From Acanthaster planci (taxonomy: Eukaryota > Echinodermata > Asteroidea > Valvatida > Acanthasteridae): a stretch of DNA of 15,866 bases. The position numbers and the translations under genes are program-made. How positions within the stretch are numbered: the first letter of the stretch is position 1; each line of letters begins with the position of its first letter. The stretch is taken from NCBI RefSeq assembly GCF_001949145.1, contig NW_019091458.1, forward strand, positions 808,075 to 823,940. Reading direction: 5' to 3'. Below the pieces are notes generated by a model. The model made no database searches. It was not told where the DNA came from and worked only from the letters and a program-made list of their open reading frames with translations. This document shows positions 8,101 to 15,866 of this stretch, one piece after another.

Positions 8101-11100
8101 CTGGCTTTACACAGAATTCCCTGGGTATTACTTGCATTAAAACAGTCAAGTAGCAGGTTCTTGCTTCTTTCTAAAATGGGGAAAAATGACAAAAAGCCAG
8201 TGGTATCCATTGCTTGACACAGCATTGTGGTTGTCTTTATAGCGCTCATCTGCAGAGGAGGTCAGATGTCATGCGATGCAATACAGACATTGGTCTTACA
8301 AACCCTGAGGAACTACAAGCAACAAGGCAGGGCAAACAGAGGTCAGTCGGGATACTCCACTTTATGATCAAACCAGCATTGGACAAACTACGTGTGTACT
8401 GATTGAGCTGTAACTGATGAAATGCCAAAAATAGTATTTTGTTGGCCTTCCGCAATGCAAAGTGTGGTCATTAGCCTTTATTTTGTGTGTGGAGAACAGT
8501 TCATATACATGTATTGAAAAAAAATTATTTACATTGTACATGCATTGAATATTCTCTGATTTCCAATATACATGTACATGTACAGGTAGAGTTGTATCAA
8601 TTATTTAAAAAGGGGTGGAGGATAACTGAGAATATTACATAGGCTGAAAACGTCCACTTTAAAATCAAGGTATACTCCTCACTTACAAAGTAATATGCTA
8701 ACATGGTGTTGGGTTTAAAGTACATCAAATGCAAGGCCATTAGGCAGTAATTTGAAATTATTTACAAAACAATGTAATTATTTCGGGGGGTGGGAGTCAA
8801 GCAATGATTCTGAGGAGACCTAGGTGTACACGTACAATGTATGGAGTTAGTCTTAACAAAATCTTGAACTGGGGTCATGCAGAGGGAAAAAAAGTACCAG
8901 CATGTGAACTGAACTTGCTAACATGCACAGTTTAGTCTTGCCCGTGAACAATTGTATGTGTTCATTTCCTGGTCTATTTCTCTTCCCCTCTGATTTGTGA
9001 CAGCGGAAAAATCACCCTGTCTCGAGATCACCAGTTTTCCCGAAGCACAACCAACATCAAGCTGCCGAGCATCCATTCTGGTCACTACCATAGTCGCGGG
9101 GATGCCAATCTACTCTCCAAATCTGCGCCAGCTTCTCTCAAGTGAGTAATTGATATTGAACTGTGTCGGTCTTTGGATGAGAGGCTGAGTTGCTTGAGGG
9201 GACGACCTTATAGGCGGTTAACATTGCCAATTTTGTCACAGATATATTCCATAGCATTTCACGTAATCAACACAGTGGATTGTTTTCAGCGTGTGAGTTG
9301 ATCTGTCTAAGTTGGGCTCATCCATTGGAAATACTTGGAAGACATTTTTTGAGAAGCCCATATCATTTTTGAAAAGATTTTGTTTTCAAAAGGTTGGATG
9401 AATTGAAATAATTCTTGAAAAAGGGAATGTATCAAGACAATACAGTTCTTGTGGCATCTAGATGCAGTATGGTCCCCCCTCTGTGAACAATACCAGAGTG
9501 TATCTCTAAATTTACATTTTTCAGCTATGTAATGAGTTCATCATGCCTCATTCAGTTCACTTTTGTTTTTTTTTAACTCTGTTTCGCTATTCAAGTAGTT
9601 TGTGCTACCAATATGTTGGTCTTTCTAAGGGTGGGTACCTTTGTTTTGCTAGACTGTGGTACCTTTGATATTTATACTTCTTGCTTTGGAATAGTGATTA
9701 GCAAAAAAGTGCTAAAATGTGGTGAGAAAGTGCATATGTAAATATTATAATATTGATGAGCAATCTATCTGTTTGTATTTTGCAGGAGAATTACAGACAA
9801 TGCCCCAGCTGTCCGTCGACATATGCAAGATCGACCCCGGCCAAATGCACCAAAAGAAATCCCCAAGGACTACAGTCCAGTCACTGCCCACAACCTGCCA
9901 CGTCTGACCAAGTCCCTCACCCAAGTACAAATCAGCCACACCAGACCAACTATGGTGAGTATGGCCCTTTGTAGTGCTGTCCATTTTCAAAATAATTTGA
10001 ATGTAGATATTCTGAATTGCTTTGACCAAATCCCCCAATGTCCAAGACTCACCAGGCACATTTTACACTAGTTAGCTGCAGTTGCCTGCTGTGCTGGTCA
10101 ACGGTTGTCTGAGCAGCACTTCTTAAAATTAGCATAATACAGCAATTAATAACTGCATATTGCTGATCATTATGTGTAAGCATTCTGTGGATCAATGTCA
10201 GTGAAATTTCTACTCTCTTGTTATTAATTATTTAGACATGCAAAGTGCAACTGGAATTGCACATATCTTGAGGATATGCTATTAGTGGTACCTTAAAAGT
10301 ACCTTCTGTTTTCCAGCAAGCAAATAAGGCATTGTCACTATGTACGTGTATTTTGTCTGTATGTAATCGGATATTCAAACTGGCAAAAAGCTAGTTGAAA
10401 ATTGGCTTGGTGATTGAATACATGTATTTGGTATATTCAAGGTGGCACTATCATTCGAAGCAGCAGTCTGTTCTTAAGGCCTGTGAAAAGGTTTTTTTCT
10501 GCCAGCTTTGTGGTTGAACACAGTTTTTTAATGTGAGAACTCACCCATGAATTTCATGTTTTGGTTTATTATTTCTATTTGTTTCTCACCGTAGTCTGGT
10601 ACCTCCCCAAGAAATCTTCCTCCTATTCCTGTTGTACCTGATGAAGTCTGGCAGTTATACCATTGGTACGAGGAATGCTGGAATGGTAAGTTATGATTAA
10701 AAGGAAATAGGTACAGGGTGTTTGACAAAATGACCTCTGGTGGCATATCCAGGTTTCATATTGGTGGTGGACAAAATGAGGATTTGTTTACCGAAACACA
10801 AATGTGCCAGTTTTTATCATATTCAAAAGAATCCTTGAACCCCTCCCAGAATGCTGGTGAAGTTCTGTCTCTAAAGTTCTGCTACTTTGTTTTTTAAATT
10901 GGAACCATATCCCCAGGGAACAAGTGGCACCAACCTCCAGCCTCTGGTGGCAGTAATAGGAGGGAGGAGCAGAGGTGCCATTAGCCCCCCACTTATTCGA
11001 CTTTGGGGTAATGCCCTGTCCCTGTCCTCCACTTTTGGCAAGTTCTTTAATGGCTGAGGCCCTTATAGTCTAACAAATGGCCCCCCACTTTGAAAATTGT

Positions 11101-14100
11101 TCCGCCGCTGTTGTCCCAGTTTCTGGATTCACCATGTGCCTTGAAAGGCGTCCAGTTTTGCCCGGTCTGAATCTCCTCCTTGTGGGTGGCCCTAGTCAGC
11201 TTAGTCTCACAGATGTTATTAGAAACAGAATCTGTCAACAAGAAACACTTTATTGTTTGTGCTGTCATCTTTGTGGTTTTTATGTAAACTTACAGACAGA
11301 ACTTTTGCCTAAAGAAATGGCTACCAGGCTTGTTGGATTGGAGTCCATGAATATCATGCAAAAAGTGTAACAATGTGTAAATGTTCAATATAAACAAACC
11401 CCAATCAAAAAATCCGAAAATTTGTGTTTGAGCATTTTTAAACAGTGACAAAATAAAACAAATGATTCAAACCTAATAACTTATTAAGATCTCAAAATTC
11501 TATTTAACTGTTGGAAATTAAATTTGCTATTGAGTGGACTGTCTAGATAATTTTATGAATCAAGTTTTGGATTTCTGTCTAAATCGCAATTTTCACTGGA
11601 ACTTACATGTATTTCACACCTTGTAGATGTCCAAAGAAATGAGTTCCTTCATAAACTGTTGAAGAGACTGGATTCCAGGCAGCTGTACTTCCTATGTAGC
11701 TCATTAGCGGTAAGCATGTTTGCTGCTTTTCTGTCGTTTTCATTTTTGTAAAGAAAGGGTTGTTTGTTGATTCTTTGATTTTGAGTCATGTTGTTGAATG
11801 CTGTAATATTTTTTATATTAACTTTTATTTAAACTTAAAACTTTTATTTTTTTCGTTTTGTTTTAATAATTTGTGTTAATTACAATTCATTGTTATTGTT
11901 TTTATGGAAAGCGCATTTGAATATATATGTATTATAGAATTTGCACTGTGTAAGTCAATAAATTATTATTAATTATTAAAAAGTGGAATGTTGTGCAGTG
12001 TAGTAGGATTGAGAGAACAGTCCAACAGTTTGCAACTCCTGAACATTGCCAAGGGTTTGTTTTCATTTTGGAAATAAAGATGTATAAGCAATTTCAACTT
12101 TCTGAAAGTTGTTAAAATGTAACTGTAAATCATGGAACCCTAGTACACTTTTCCAGTACTGATTCAAAAGGCTATACTTTTGAAATTTTCAAAAACAACA
12201 TTTTAAGTGTTTCAGTGCTGGGTTTTTATTTCACTCCGTAAAAAAAGGTGAACTTTCTTTTCATGTGAAAGTAGTAGCAGACAAAATGTGATTTCTTAGT
12301 TTCATGAAGGATCGTTTTTGTTTGTAAAATTAGCAACCATCAAAGACCTTGACCTAGCTCTGTATGCAAGATTTCAACAAGGCTCGGTTATTATGTCAAA
12401 CATCACTCTCTATCATACCTTTTTTTCAGCTAAAGCAGTCACGGGACTTCATTGCCCTTCTGCCAGAATCACTGGCCCTACGTATCTTGCAATACCTCTC
12501 CCCCAAATGTCTCTTAGTGGCAGCTTTGGTCAGTCGCACGTGGTGTCGGTTGGCCAGCCATGACAGTATATGGAAAGCCAAGTGTGACCAGGTTGATATC
12601 GGTAAGCTCAAGTGTGCCTCTATTGATCCTTTGGTCACATCCCATTGCCAAACTATCAAATGCTTGCAAACTTCCATAGTTAATATTGTCTTGCACTGGC
12701 AGTTGAAGTATATCTAGATTTGTGCCTTTTAACATTTTGAGTGTAATCAAACAAATATTGCCAGATTTAAAACAGAATTTATTTTTCGCAATTATCAATT
12801 GTTGACTACTTTGATGTTGCTTGTGGTGTTTTACCACATGAGGGATTTGCCACACCATGATTCTTACCATGGTAAAGAGTCAAAGAAACAGATGACATTT
12901 GTAAGTTGTCGTGCATAAAATGAATTTAATCAGATCAGAGTAGTATTAAGCACCACATGCAGTGTCTTTGTGAAACAAAGCGCGTAAGTTGGCATTGGAT
13001 CCCTACAATATTGTGTCACAGTCATTTTAATAGTCTGGACTCATGACTATTCAAGACCATTGAACTAATATCAAAATAATGAAAGGTTTGCATTCATACA
13101 ATAATTAAAAGAATTGGAGTGAGTGTGGTATTCGTTAAGGCAAAGAATTTAACCTTTCACTTCATGAAAAAATTCTTTGATTGAAATAATATTAACATTC
13201 TTTGTTTGTTTTATAGAAATACTGTATAATAAACCATTGTTGGTAAATTTCTGTGTAACAGTTGCCATTTTACTTATCAGTCTGAAGTAAAAATGTAACA
13301 TAAATGCTTTGTTCATGCTTAGACGAGCAATCCTGCATGTACCTGTCTTACATCATGCTGAAATCATTTTGACATGTTAGAAGCACTAAATCATTACTTA
13401 CAATACATGTATGTGTTAAGAATTTTTCTCATATGACAGGAGACAAAATGTAAGCAAAATTTTCTGTGTTTTTGTAAAGAGCCATTCTTGAACCTACTGC
13501 ATGCACATGCAGTGCAATGGTCTCTCTTTGTGTGAAGAGCCATGACTGTGCTTACCATGTGTGTACATAGTACAGTGGTATAATCCTTGGGTATGACCAG
13601 TAATCCCACTGTTGATTATACCAAACAATTCATGACATGTGATCAGTGACCCACCAGTCAGATGACAGAATTGATTTAGGCGTTGCATATATGTGGTGTC
13701 AGTTTGACAAGAAAAGGTATCTTACCAGTTTTGATAGGCGTTCTGATTCGTATATTTTTCCTTGGCTTTTTCGTGCAGAAATACCTCTGCCGAGTGGAAA
13801 TTTCCGTTGGAAGACAGTTTACAGGGACAACGTCTTTCTGAGACAGAATTGGGAGTCTGGTAACTGCAAGCAAATTGATGTCAGAGGTCATACAGCCAAG
13901 TAAGTCAGAAAACCAAGCCTTTGTGTATGTGTTGATAACTTTTGAATAATTTCTTTCTGAGAACCTAATACCCTTTGTAGAAATAAAACTTCTTACATGC
14001 TATGCTATTGAGTTGTTCACAAAACCTTGGTATTCTGTGGTTGCATGTCCTCTATACTCCGACTTGTGTTTTTACCCACAAACAGTTGGAGGGTGTATTA

Positions 14101-15539
14101 GGGTTTTCATTCAGTTGTAGACAATGAATAATAGAAGACACTGACAGAGGCCCACAAGTCCAAAATTACATATGCACATATCCTATAGGACCTTTTCAAA
14201 ATCTTTGTGAGTGTAGACATCAGGATAGCTGGATGTCTGCAATTGGGAGTGTTACACTTGTAGGTATGGGCTTTTCAGACTCAGTCCCTTGGGACTGAAA
14301 CGCAAGGAAAAGGTATCCTCAAGCATACATGACTGAGTGTGCCTAGACATTTGGAGAGTTTCGTTTAAAAAAAAGAAGGAAGTAAAGTTGCACCTCCTCT
14401 AACGTAGTGCTGTTCAATATACATGTACAAATGAATATTGGGAGTTATGGCATATACAAGGAACAAAGAGTAACATTAAGACAGTAGAACCCTGCAATTC
14501 AGAGCAGATGACCATTTGTCAAGCACTGGTCAATTTTGGTCACTACCCAGGAAATATTTCGTTCACAGGTTACCAGGGAAAGTTGACCAGTAGTCTTAAA
14601 ATGGTCATTGTTCTAACTTGCCCTCCATCATGAGCAGTCAGGTACCCTATATTGGTAACACTGTAGAGCAATGGAGGCAAGGAAAGTGTCCACAATAACA
14701 TTAGCCACATGTGCTGCACAGGCATGACCACTAGTTTTGACTGCATAGTGGAGAACACTGGCTTTCAGTGTATTTGGGAACATTAATTATCTTTGTTAGG
14801 GTGCTGTGCGTCACATTTGATGGCAAGTCAAGACTGGCTAGTGGTAGTAAGGATTCCAGCATCAAGATTTGGGACATCCATACTGGAAACCTGATTCAAA
14901 CATTGAAAGGACACACGGTGAGTCACATGGGTACCAGGTTTGTGTATTGCTTTAGAAAGATACAAACAAGGTTCATGTTAAAATCTTTGGTTTATATCCT
15001 CCATCTTGATAGTTTGCAACAGGCCAAGGTGATTCATAAAGTCATTTCATATATTAAAATAAAAAGTATTATAGTTCATATGCGTGAATGTGTGTTTCGC
15101 CTGTATGTCATGCATATGAACGAGTTCATAATAATTACTAAATTATAGAAAGGGATGTAGATTACACATTCTGACTGAATTACTCAAACATTTGATATCA
15201 AAATAATGAGAATTATATGTGATACTATACCCATTAACTCTCAAACGTAATTTTGACTTTGTTGTTCATGAATTCAGTTTTTTGTAGACATAACACAGCT
15301 TTTATTTGTAGTTAGGAAGTGACAGAGAATTGCAATTGTTATCCATGTCACAGAAAGGAGTCTGGTGCCTGAGCTTCTTCACACGTTACTTGCTGGTCAG
15401 TTCCTCCTTTGATGGCACAGTGAAAGTCTGGAACCTACGCAGTGGCATCTGCACACGTACCATGTTTGGCCATGATGGCCCCATATGGGCAATGGCACAG
15501 AAGGGCCATTTTCTGGTGACTGCGTCACAGGACAGGACA
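4887..15539 (+). CDS. F-box/WD40 repeat protein (FBXW class), 3' partial
   Basis: Eleven coding segments: 4887-5114, 5954-6162, 8243-8341, 9004-9141, 9786-9954, 10595-10685, 11627-11709, 12430-12601, 13779-13899, 14800-14917, 15354-15539. They sum to 1614 nt, 538 codons, with no stop and every junction in phase. Domains seen: D-like helical module (about 62-108), basic Ser/Pro-rich linker (130-296), second D-like module (298-346), F-box (346-391, with Leu-350, Pro-351, Leu-362 and Trp-377), an FBXW linker with Trp-407, Tyr-411 and Asn-420/Trp-421, then WD40 blades (429-476, 477-518, and a third begun at 519). In known family members the F-box binds SKP1, the WD40 propeller binds substrate, often phosphorylated, and the D domain dimerises the SCF ubiquitin ligase. 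The F-box and linker most resemble FBXW7/Cdc4; the first D-like module also recalls the region before the F-box in FBXO16/FBXW10. I cannot assign an orthologue. Five or so WD blades and the stop codon must lie past the window. Confidence 0.9.
5115..5953 (+). other. Intron after the first coding exon (839 nt)
   Basis: The donor is GTTGGT and the acceptor CTCCTTTGCAG. A 110-codon open frame at 5432-5764 has no splice support and reads as hydrophobic filler, so I do not count it. No repeats of note. Confidence 0.75.
5954..6162 (+). CDS. Coding exon 2: first D-like module
   Basis: The acceptor is CTCCTTTGCAG ending at 5953. The exon enters in phase 0 and leaves in phase 2, encoding residues 77-146. 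Residues 77-108 complete the first D-like module (Ile-80, Leu-81, Leu-84, Leu-85, Arg-87, Gln-92, Phe-95, Leu-96, Leu-100) and end in Arg-106, Asp-107, Phe-108, the triad that precedes the F-box in beta-TrCP and FBXW7. What follows is not an F-box: a short Leu-Phe-Pro-Glu (115-118) is reminiscent of an F-box start, then comes an Arg-rich tail (130-139). The donor GGAAG|GTGGCC is weaker than the others in this gene. I chose it because it is the one that joins the next exon in phase; a GT at 6141 is an alternative. Confidence 0.85.
6163..8242 (+). other. Intron (2080 nt) with a GC-richer block
   Basis: This is the largest intron between coding exons. From about 6255 to 6680 the base composition is clearly richer in GC and CpG than in the rest of the intron. 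That block contains a 7-bp inverted repeat (6335-6341 with 6350-6356) and overlapping open frames on both strands, none with splice sites or a known domain. It may be the remains of a mobile element or a conserved non-coding element. The rest is AT-rich with scattered TACATGTA motifs. The 3' end reads TTGTCTTTATAG. Confidence 0.6.
8243..8341 (+). CDS. Coding exon 3 (99 nt, symmetric)
   Basis: The acceptor is TTGTCTTTATAG ending at 8242; the donor is ACAGAG|GTCAGT with its GT at 8342. It is exactly 33 codons, entering and leaving in phase 2, and open in the required frame. It encodes residues 146-179 of the linker: a basic stretch (Arg-Arg at about 151-152), then a more acidic part containing Asn-Pro-Glu-Glu. 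No domain is recognised. The call rests on two good splice sites and perfect phase agreement with both neighbours. Being symmetric, it could be skipped without a frameshift. Confidence 0.72.
8342..9003 (+). other. Intron (662 nt)
   Basis: GTCAGT donor and a pyrimidine-rich acceptor ending GTGACAG. It contains a TACATGTACATGTAC run at about 8572-8586 and nothing else of note. Confidence 0.75.
9004..9141 (+). CDS. Coding exon 4: basic Ser-rich linker
   Basis: The acceptor tract CTTCCCCTCTGATTTGTGACAG ends at 9003; the donor is CTCAA|GTGAGT. It is 138 nt, phase 2 in and out, encoding residues 179-225. The segment is rich in Ser, Arg, His and Thr with few large hydrophobic residues, so it is probably disordered. 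It offers many potential phosphorylation sites but no motif I can name. Like the preceding exon it is symmetric and could be a cassette exon. Confidence 0.85.
9142..9785 (+). other. Intron (644 nt)
   Basis: GTGAGT donor and a GTTTGTATTTTGCAG acceptor. AT-rich, with no repeats or open frames of interest. Confidence 0.75.
9786..9954 (+). CDS. Coding exon 5: Pro-rich basic linker
   Basis: The acceptor is TTTGTATTTTGCAG and the donor ACTATG|GTGAGT; phase 2 in, phase 0 out; residues 225-281. It reads as a basic, Pro-rich segment: an Arg-Pro-Arg-Pro stretch near residues 242-245, a Pro-Lys-Glu-Ile-Pro-Lys-Asp stretch, then Leu/Thr/Gln-rich sequence. Likely a flexible tether between the two D-like modules. 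It sits in phase with both neighbours, which supports the splice sites. Confidence 0.9.
9955..10594 (+). other. Intron (640 nt)
   Basis: GTGAGT donor and a TTGTTTCTCACCGTAG acceptor. No open frames or repeats that stand out. Confidence 0.75.
10595..10685 (+). CDS. Coding exon 6: start of second D-like module
   Basis: Phase 0 in, phase 1 out, donor GGAATG|GTAAGT; residues 282-312. A Pro-rich start (Pro-286, 290, 291, 293, 296) is followed by a Trp/Tyr/Glu-rich amphipathic helix with Trp-300, Trp-305 and Trp-310. The Trp-Asn pair 310-311 aligns with Trp-72/Asn-73 of the first module. In FBXW7 and beta-TrCP the equivalent region begins the D domain. Confidence 0.9.
10686..11626 (+). other. Intron (941 nt) with a C-rich dispersed repeat
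   Basis: GTAAGT donor and a TTTCACACCTTGTAG acceptor. It carries the second copy of the dispersed C-rich repeat at 11081-11113 and a partial relative at about 10984-10995. A 97-codon frame at 11077-11370 starts within that repeat and is not supported as an exon. Confidence 0.7.
11081..11113 (+). repeat. Dispersed C-rich repeat, copy 2
   Basis: Pairs with 3674-3706, matching at about 24 of 31 aligned bases, with the shared order CCCCCCA, TTTGAAAAT, TTC, GC. See copy 1. Confidence 0.4.
11627..11709 (+). CDS. Coding exon 7: core of second D-like module
   Basis: Phase 1 in, phase 0 out; the acceptor is ACCTTGTAG and the donor TTAGCG|GTAAGC; residues 312-339. It encodes amphipathic helices with Leu-319, Leu-322, Leu-323, Arg-325, Gln-330, Phe-333, Leu-334 and Leu-338. 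The spacing matches the first module residue for residue and also fits the D domain of beta-TrCP and FBXW7, which mediates homodimerisation. Confidence 0.92.
11710..12429 (+). other. Intron (720 nt)
   Basis: GTAAGC donor and a CCTTTTTTTCAG acceptor. AT-rich. It holds two perfect 8-bp palindromes with a one-base centre: 12095-12111 and 12178-12194. Confidence 0.75.
12095..12111. repeat. Perfect 8-bp palindrome
   Basis: CAACTTTC, one base, GAAAGTTG. A second of the same size lies 66 bp on at 12178-12194 (TTTTGAAA, one base, TTTCAAAA). Intronic; no known function. Confidence 0.5.
12430..12601 (+). CDS. Coding exon 8: F-box
   Basis: A strong pyrimidine tract and CAG end at 12429; the donor is ATCG|GTAAGC; phase 0 in, phase 1 out; residues 340-397. 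Arg-344, Asp-345, Phe-346 lead into a complete F-box: Leu-350/Pro-351, Leu-354 to Leu-359, Leu-362, Pro-364, Leu-367/Leu-368, Val-373, Trp-377, Leu-380 and Trp-387, with Cys-391 after it. The F-box is the roughly 45-residue SKP1-binding motif of SCF ubiquitin ligases. The pattern before and through it is closest to FBXW7/Cdc4 as I recall them. No key hydrophobic position looks lost, so SKP1 binding is expected. Confidence 0.95.
12602..13778 (+). other. Intron (1177 nt)
   Basis: GTAAGC donor and a CTTTTTCGTGCAG acceptor. It contains an 18-nt perfect palindrome at 13496-13513 (ACTGCATG, CA, CATGCAGT). Short open frames on both strands around 13394-13688 are not supported as exons. Confidence 0.75.
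13496..13513. repeat. Perfect 8-bp palindrome
   Basis: ACTGCATG and CATGCAGT around a two-base centre. Intronic; no known function. Confidence 0.5.
13779..13899 (+). CDS. Coding exon 9: F-box to WD40 linker
   Basis: Phase 1 in, phase 2 out, donor CAGCCAA|GTAAGT; residues 397-437. It contains the linker signature of F-box/WD40 proteins: Trp-407, Tyr-411, then Asn-420/Trp-421 and Gly-424, followed by the first WD40 entry with Gly-433/His-434. In FBXW7 the matching helices hold the F-box and propeller in a rigid arrangement that positions substrate for the E2 enzyme. Confidence 0.94.
13900..14799 (+). other. Intron (900 nt)
   Basis: GTAAGT donor and a TTATCTTTGTTAG acceptor. It contains an 18-nt perfect palindrome at 14281-14298 (TCAGTCCC, TT, GGGACTGA). 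Nothing else of note. Confidence 0.75.
14281..14298. repeat. Perfect 8-bp palindrome
   Basis: TCAGTCCC and GGGACTGA around TT. Intronic; no known function. Confidence 0.5.
14800..14917 (+). CDS. Coding exon 10: first WD40 blade
   Basis: Phase 2 in, phase 0 out, donor CACACG|GTGAGT; residues 437-476. It is a textbook WD40 repeat: Gly-433/His-434 (previous exon), Leu-449, Ser-451, Gly-452, Ser-453, Asp-455, then Ile-458, Lys-459, Ile-460, Trp-461, Asp-462, a Thr-Gly turn at 465-466, and Gly-474/His-475 opening the next blade. The Asp-455 and Trp-461 positions are those of the structural His-Ser/Thr-Asp-Trp network. Confidence 0.96.
14918..15353 (+). other. Intron (436 nt)
   Basis: GTGAGT donor. 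The acceptor CATGTCACAG has a poor pyrimidine tract, but it is the site that restores the WD40 frame. AT-rich, no features. Confidence 0.75.
15354..15539 (+). CDS. Coding exon 11: WD40 blades 2 and start of 3
   Basis: Phase 0 in and out, donor GGACA|GTAAGT; residues 477-538. Blade 2 has Val-479/Trp-480, Leu-489 to Ser-494, Asp-496, Gly-497, Val-499 to Trp-502 and Gly-507, followed by Gly-515/His-516. Blade 3 runs from Pro-519 through Ser-534, Asp-536, Arg-537, Thr-538 and breaks off where the Val-x-Val-Trp strand should follow. The remaining blades and the stop codon must be in exons beyond the window. The frame reads on into the intron for only a few codons before a stop. Confidence 0.95.
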
Positions 15540-15866
15540 GTAAGTGTGCCATTTTACCATTGACAAAGATATTGCCAGTTTATAGTCACTCACAGTTGTG
15601 AGTGCTACAAATTCAGGTGCCAGCAAAAAAATTCTAGCATGTGCAAAATACCGGAAGGATTCTACAATGCCACATCAACTTTCACAGACACACAAGAAAT
15701 GTTTTGAGGTCTTTCACTTAGAATGTCCACTTTGGAAAGCTTCAAACTAGCGTATAGATTACTCAAGCTTAGCATCTTCATGATACGTCATGCTCGAGTG
15801 CTAACCAGCACATTGAAATTGTTTCTTCCTCCTGAGGCAGAGTAGGGTCAATAACACACTGGTGCC
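15540..15866 (+). other. Start of the next intron
   Basis: The GTAAGT donor begins at 15540. No acceptor followed by WD40-like coding sequence is visible before the end of the window. A perfect palindrome lies at 15587-15604 (CACTCACA, GT, TGTGAGTG). Confidence 0.7.

Noticed and set aside
11077-11370. 97-codon + strand frame
   Set aside because: It begins inside a dispersed C-rich repeat, and the flanking exons join in phase without it.
12514-12870. 118-codon minus-strand frame
   Set aside because: It is the antisense of the F-box exon running on into the intron, with no features of its own.
15330-15353. Coding start at 15330 in the last exon's frame
   Set aside because: This is intron sequence read through; the blade continues in phase from the previous exon exactly at 15354.

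Overview
The window looks like nuclear DNA of a marine invertebrate animal. It is intron-rich, AT-leaning and scattered with TACATGTA/TGTACA motifs. I lean towards amphioxus or a similar lophotrochozoan or deuterostome, but the species guess is weak. Nothing prokaryotic is present: there are no operons, no tRNA or rRNA genes and no CRISPR array.

One gene can be read with confidence, on the + strand. It has eleven coding exons between 4887 and 15539, all joined by GT-AG introns with matching phases (0,2,2,2,0,1,0,1,2,0,0). Together they give one uninterrupted 538-residue reading frame, still open where the last readable exon ends, so the 3' end lies beyond the window. The product is an F-box/WD40 protein of the FBXW class, the kind that acts as the substrate receptor of an SCF (SKP1-CUL1-F-box) ubiquitin ligase. 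In order it has a short N-terminus, a first helical module resembling the D (dimerisation) domain of beta-TrCP/FBXW7/Cdc4 (residues about 62-108), a long basic, Ser/Pro-rich linker (about 130-296), a second D-like module (about 298-346), a complete F-box (about 346-391), an FBXW-type linker and the first two and a half WD40 blades (429-538).

The most interesting point is that the D-like module occurs twice. Residues 72-108 and 310-346 align without gaps at 15 of 37 identities, both ending in Arg-Asp-Phe, but only the second copy is followed by a recognisable F-box.

Region by region: 1-1391 is gene-free, with one CTCF-like match. About 1392-1509 may be a first, mostly untranslated exon ending in a strong donor. 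1510-4853 would be intron 1 and holds a 28-bp foldback repeat, degenerate GTTGG repeats in both orientations and a TGTACA cluster. 4854-15539 is the exon/intron body of the gene. 15540-15866 is the start of the next intron. Several perfect 8-9 bp palindromes lie in the introns and flanks. No second gene could be supported on either strand.
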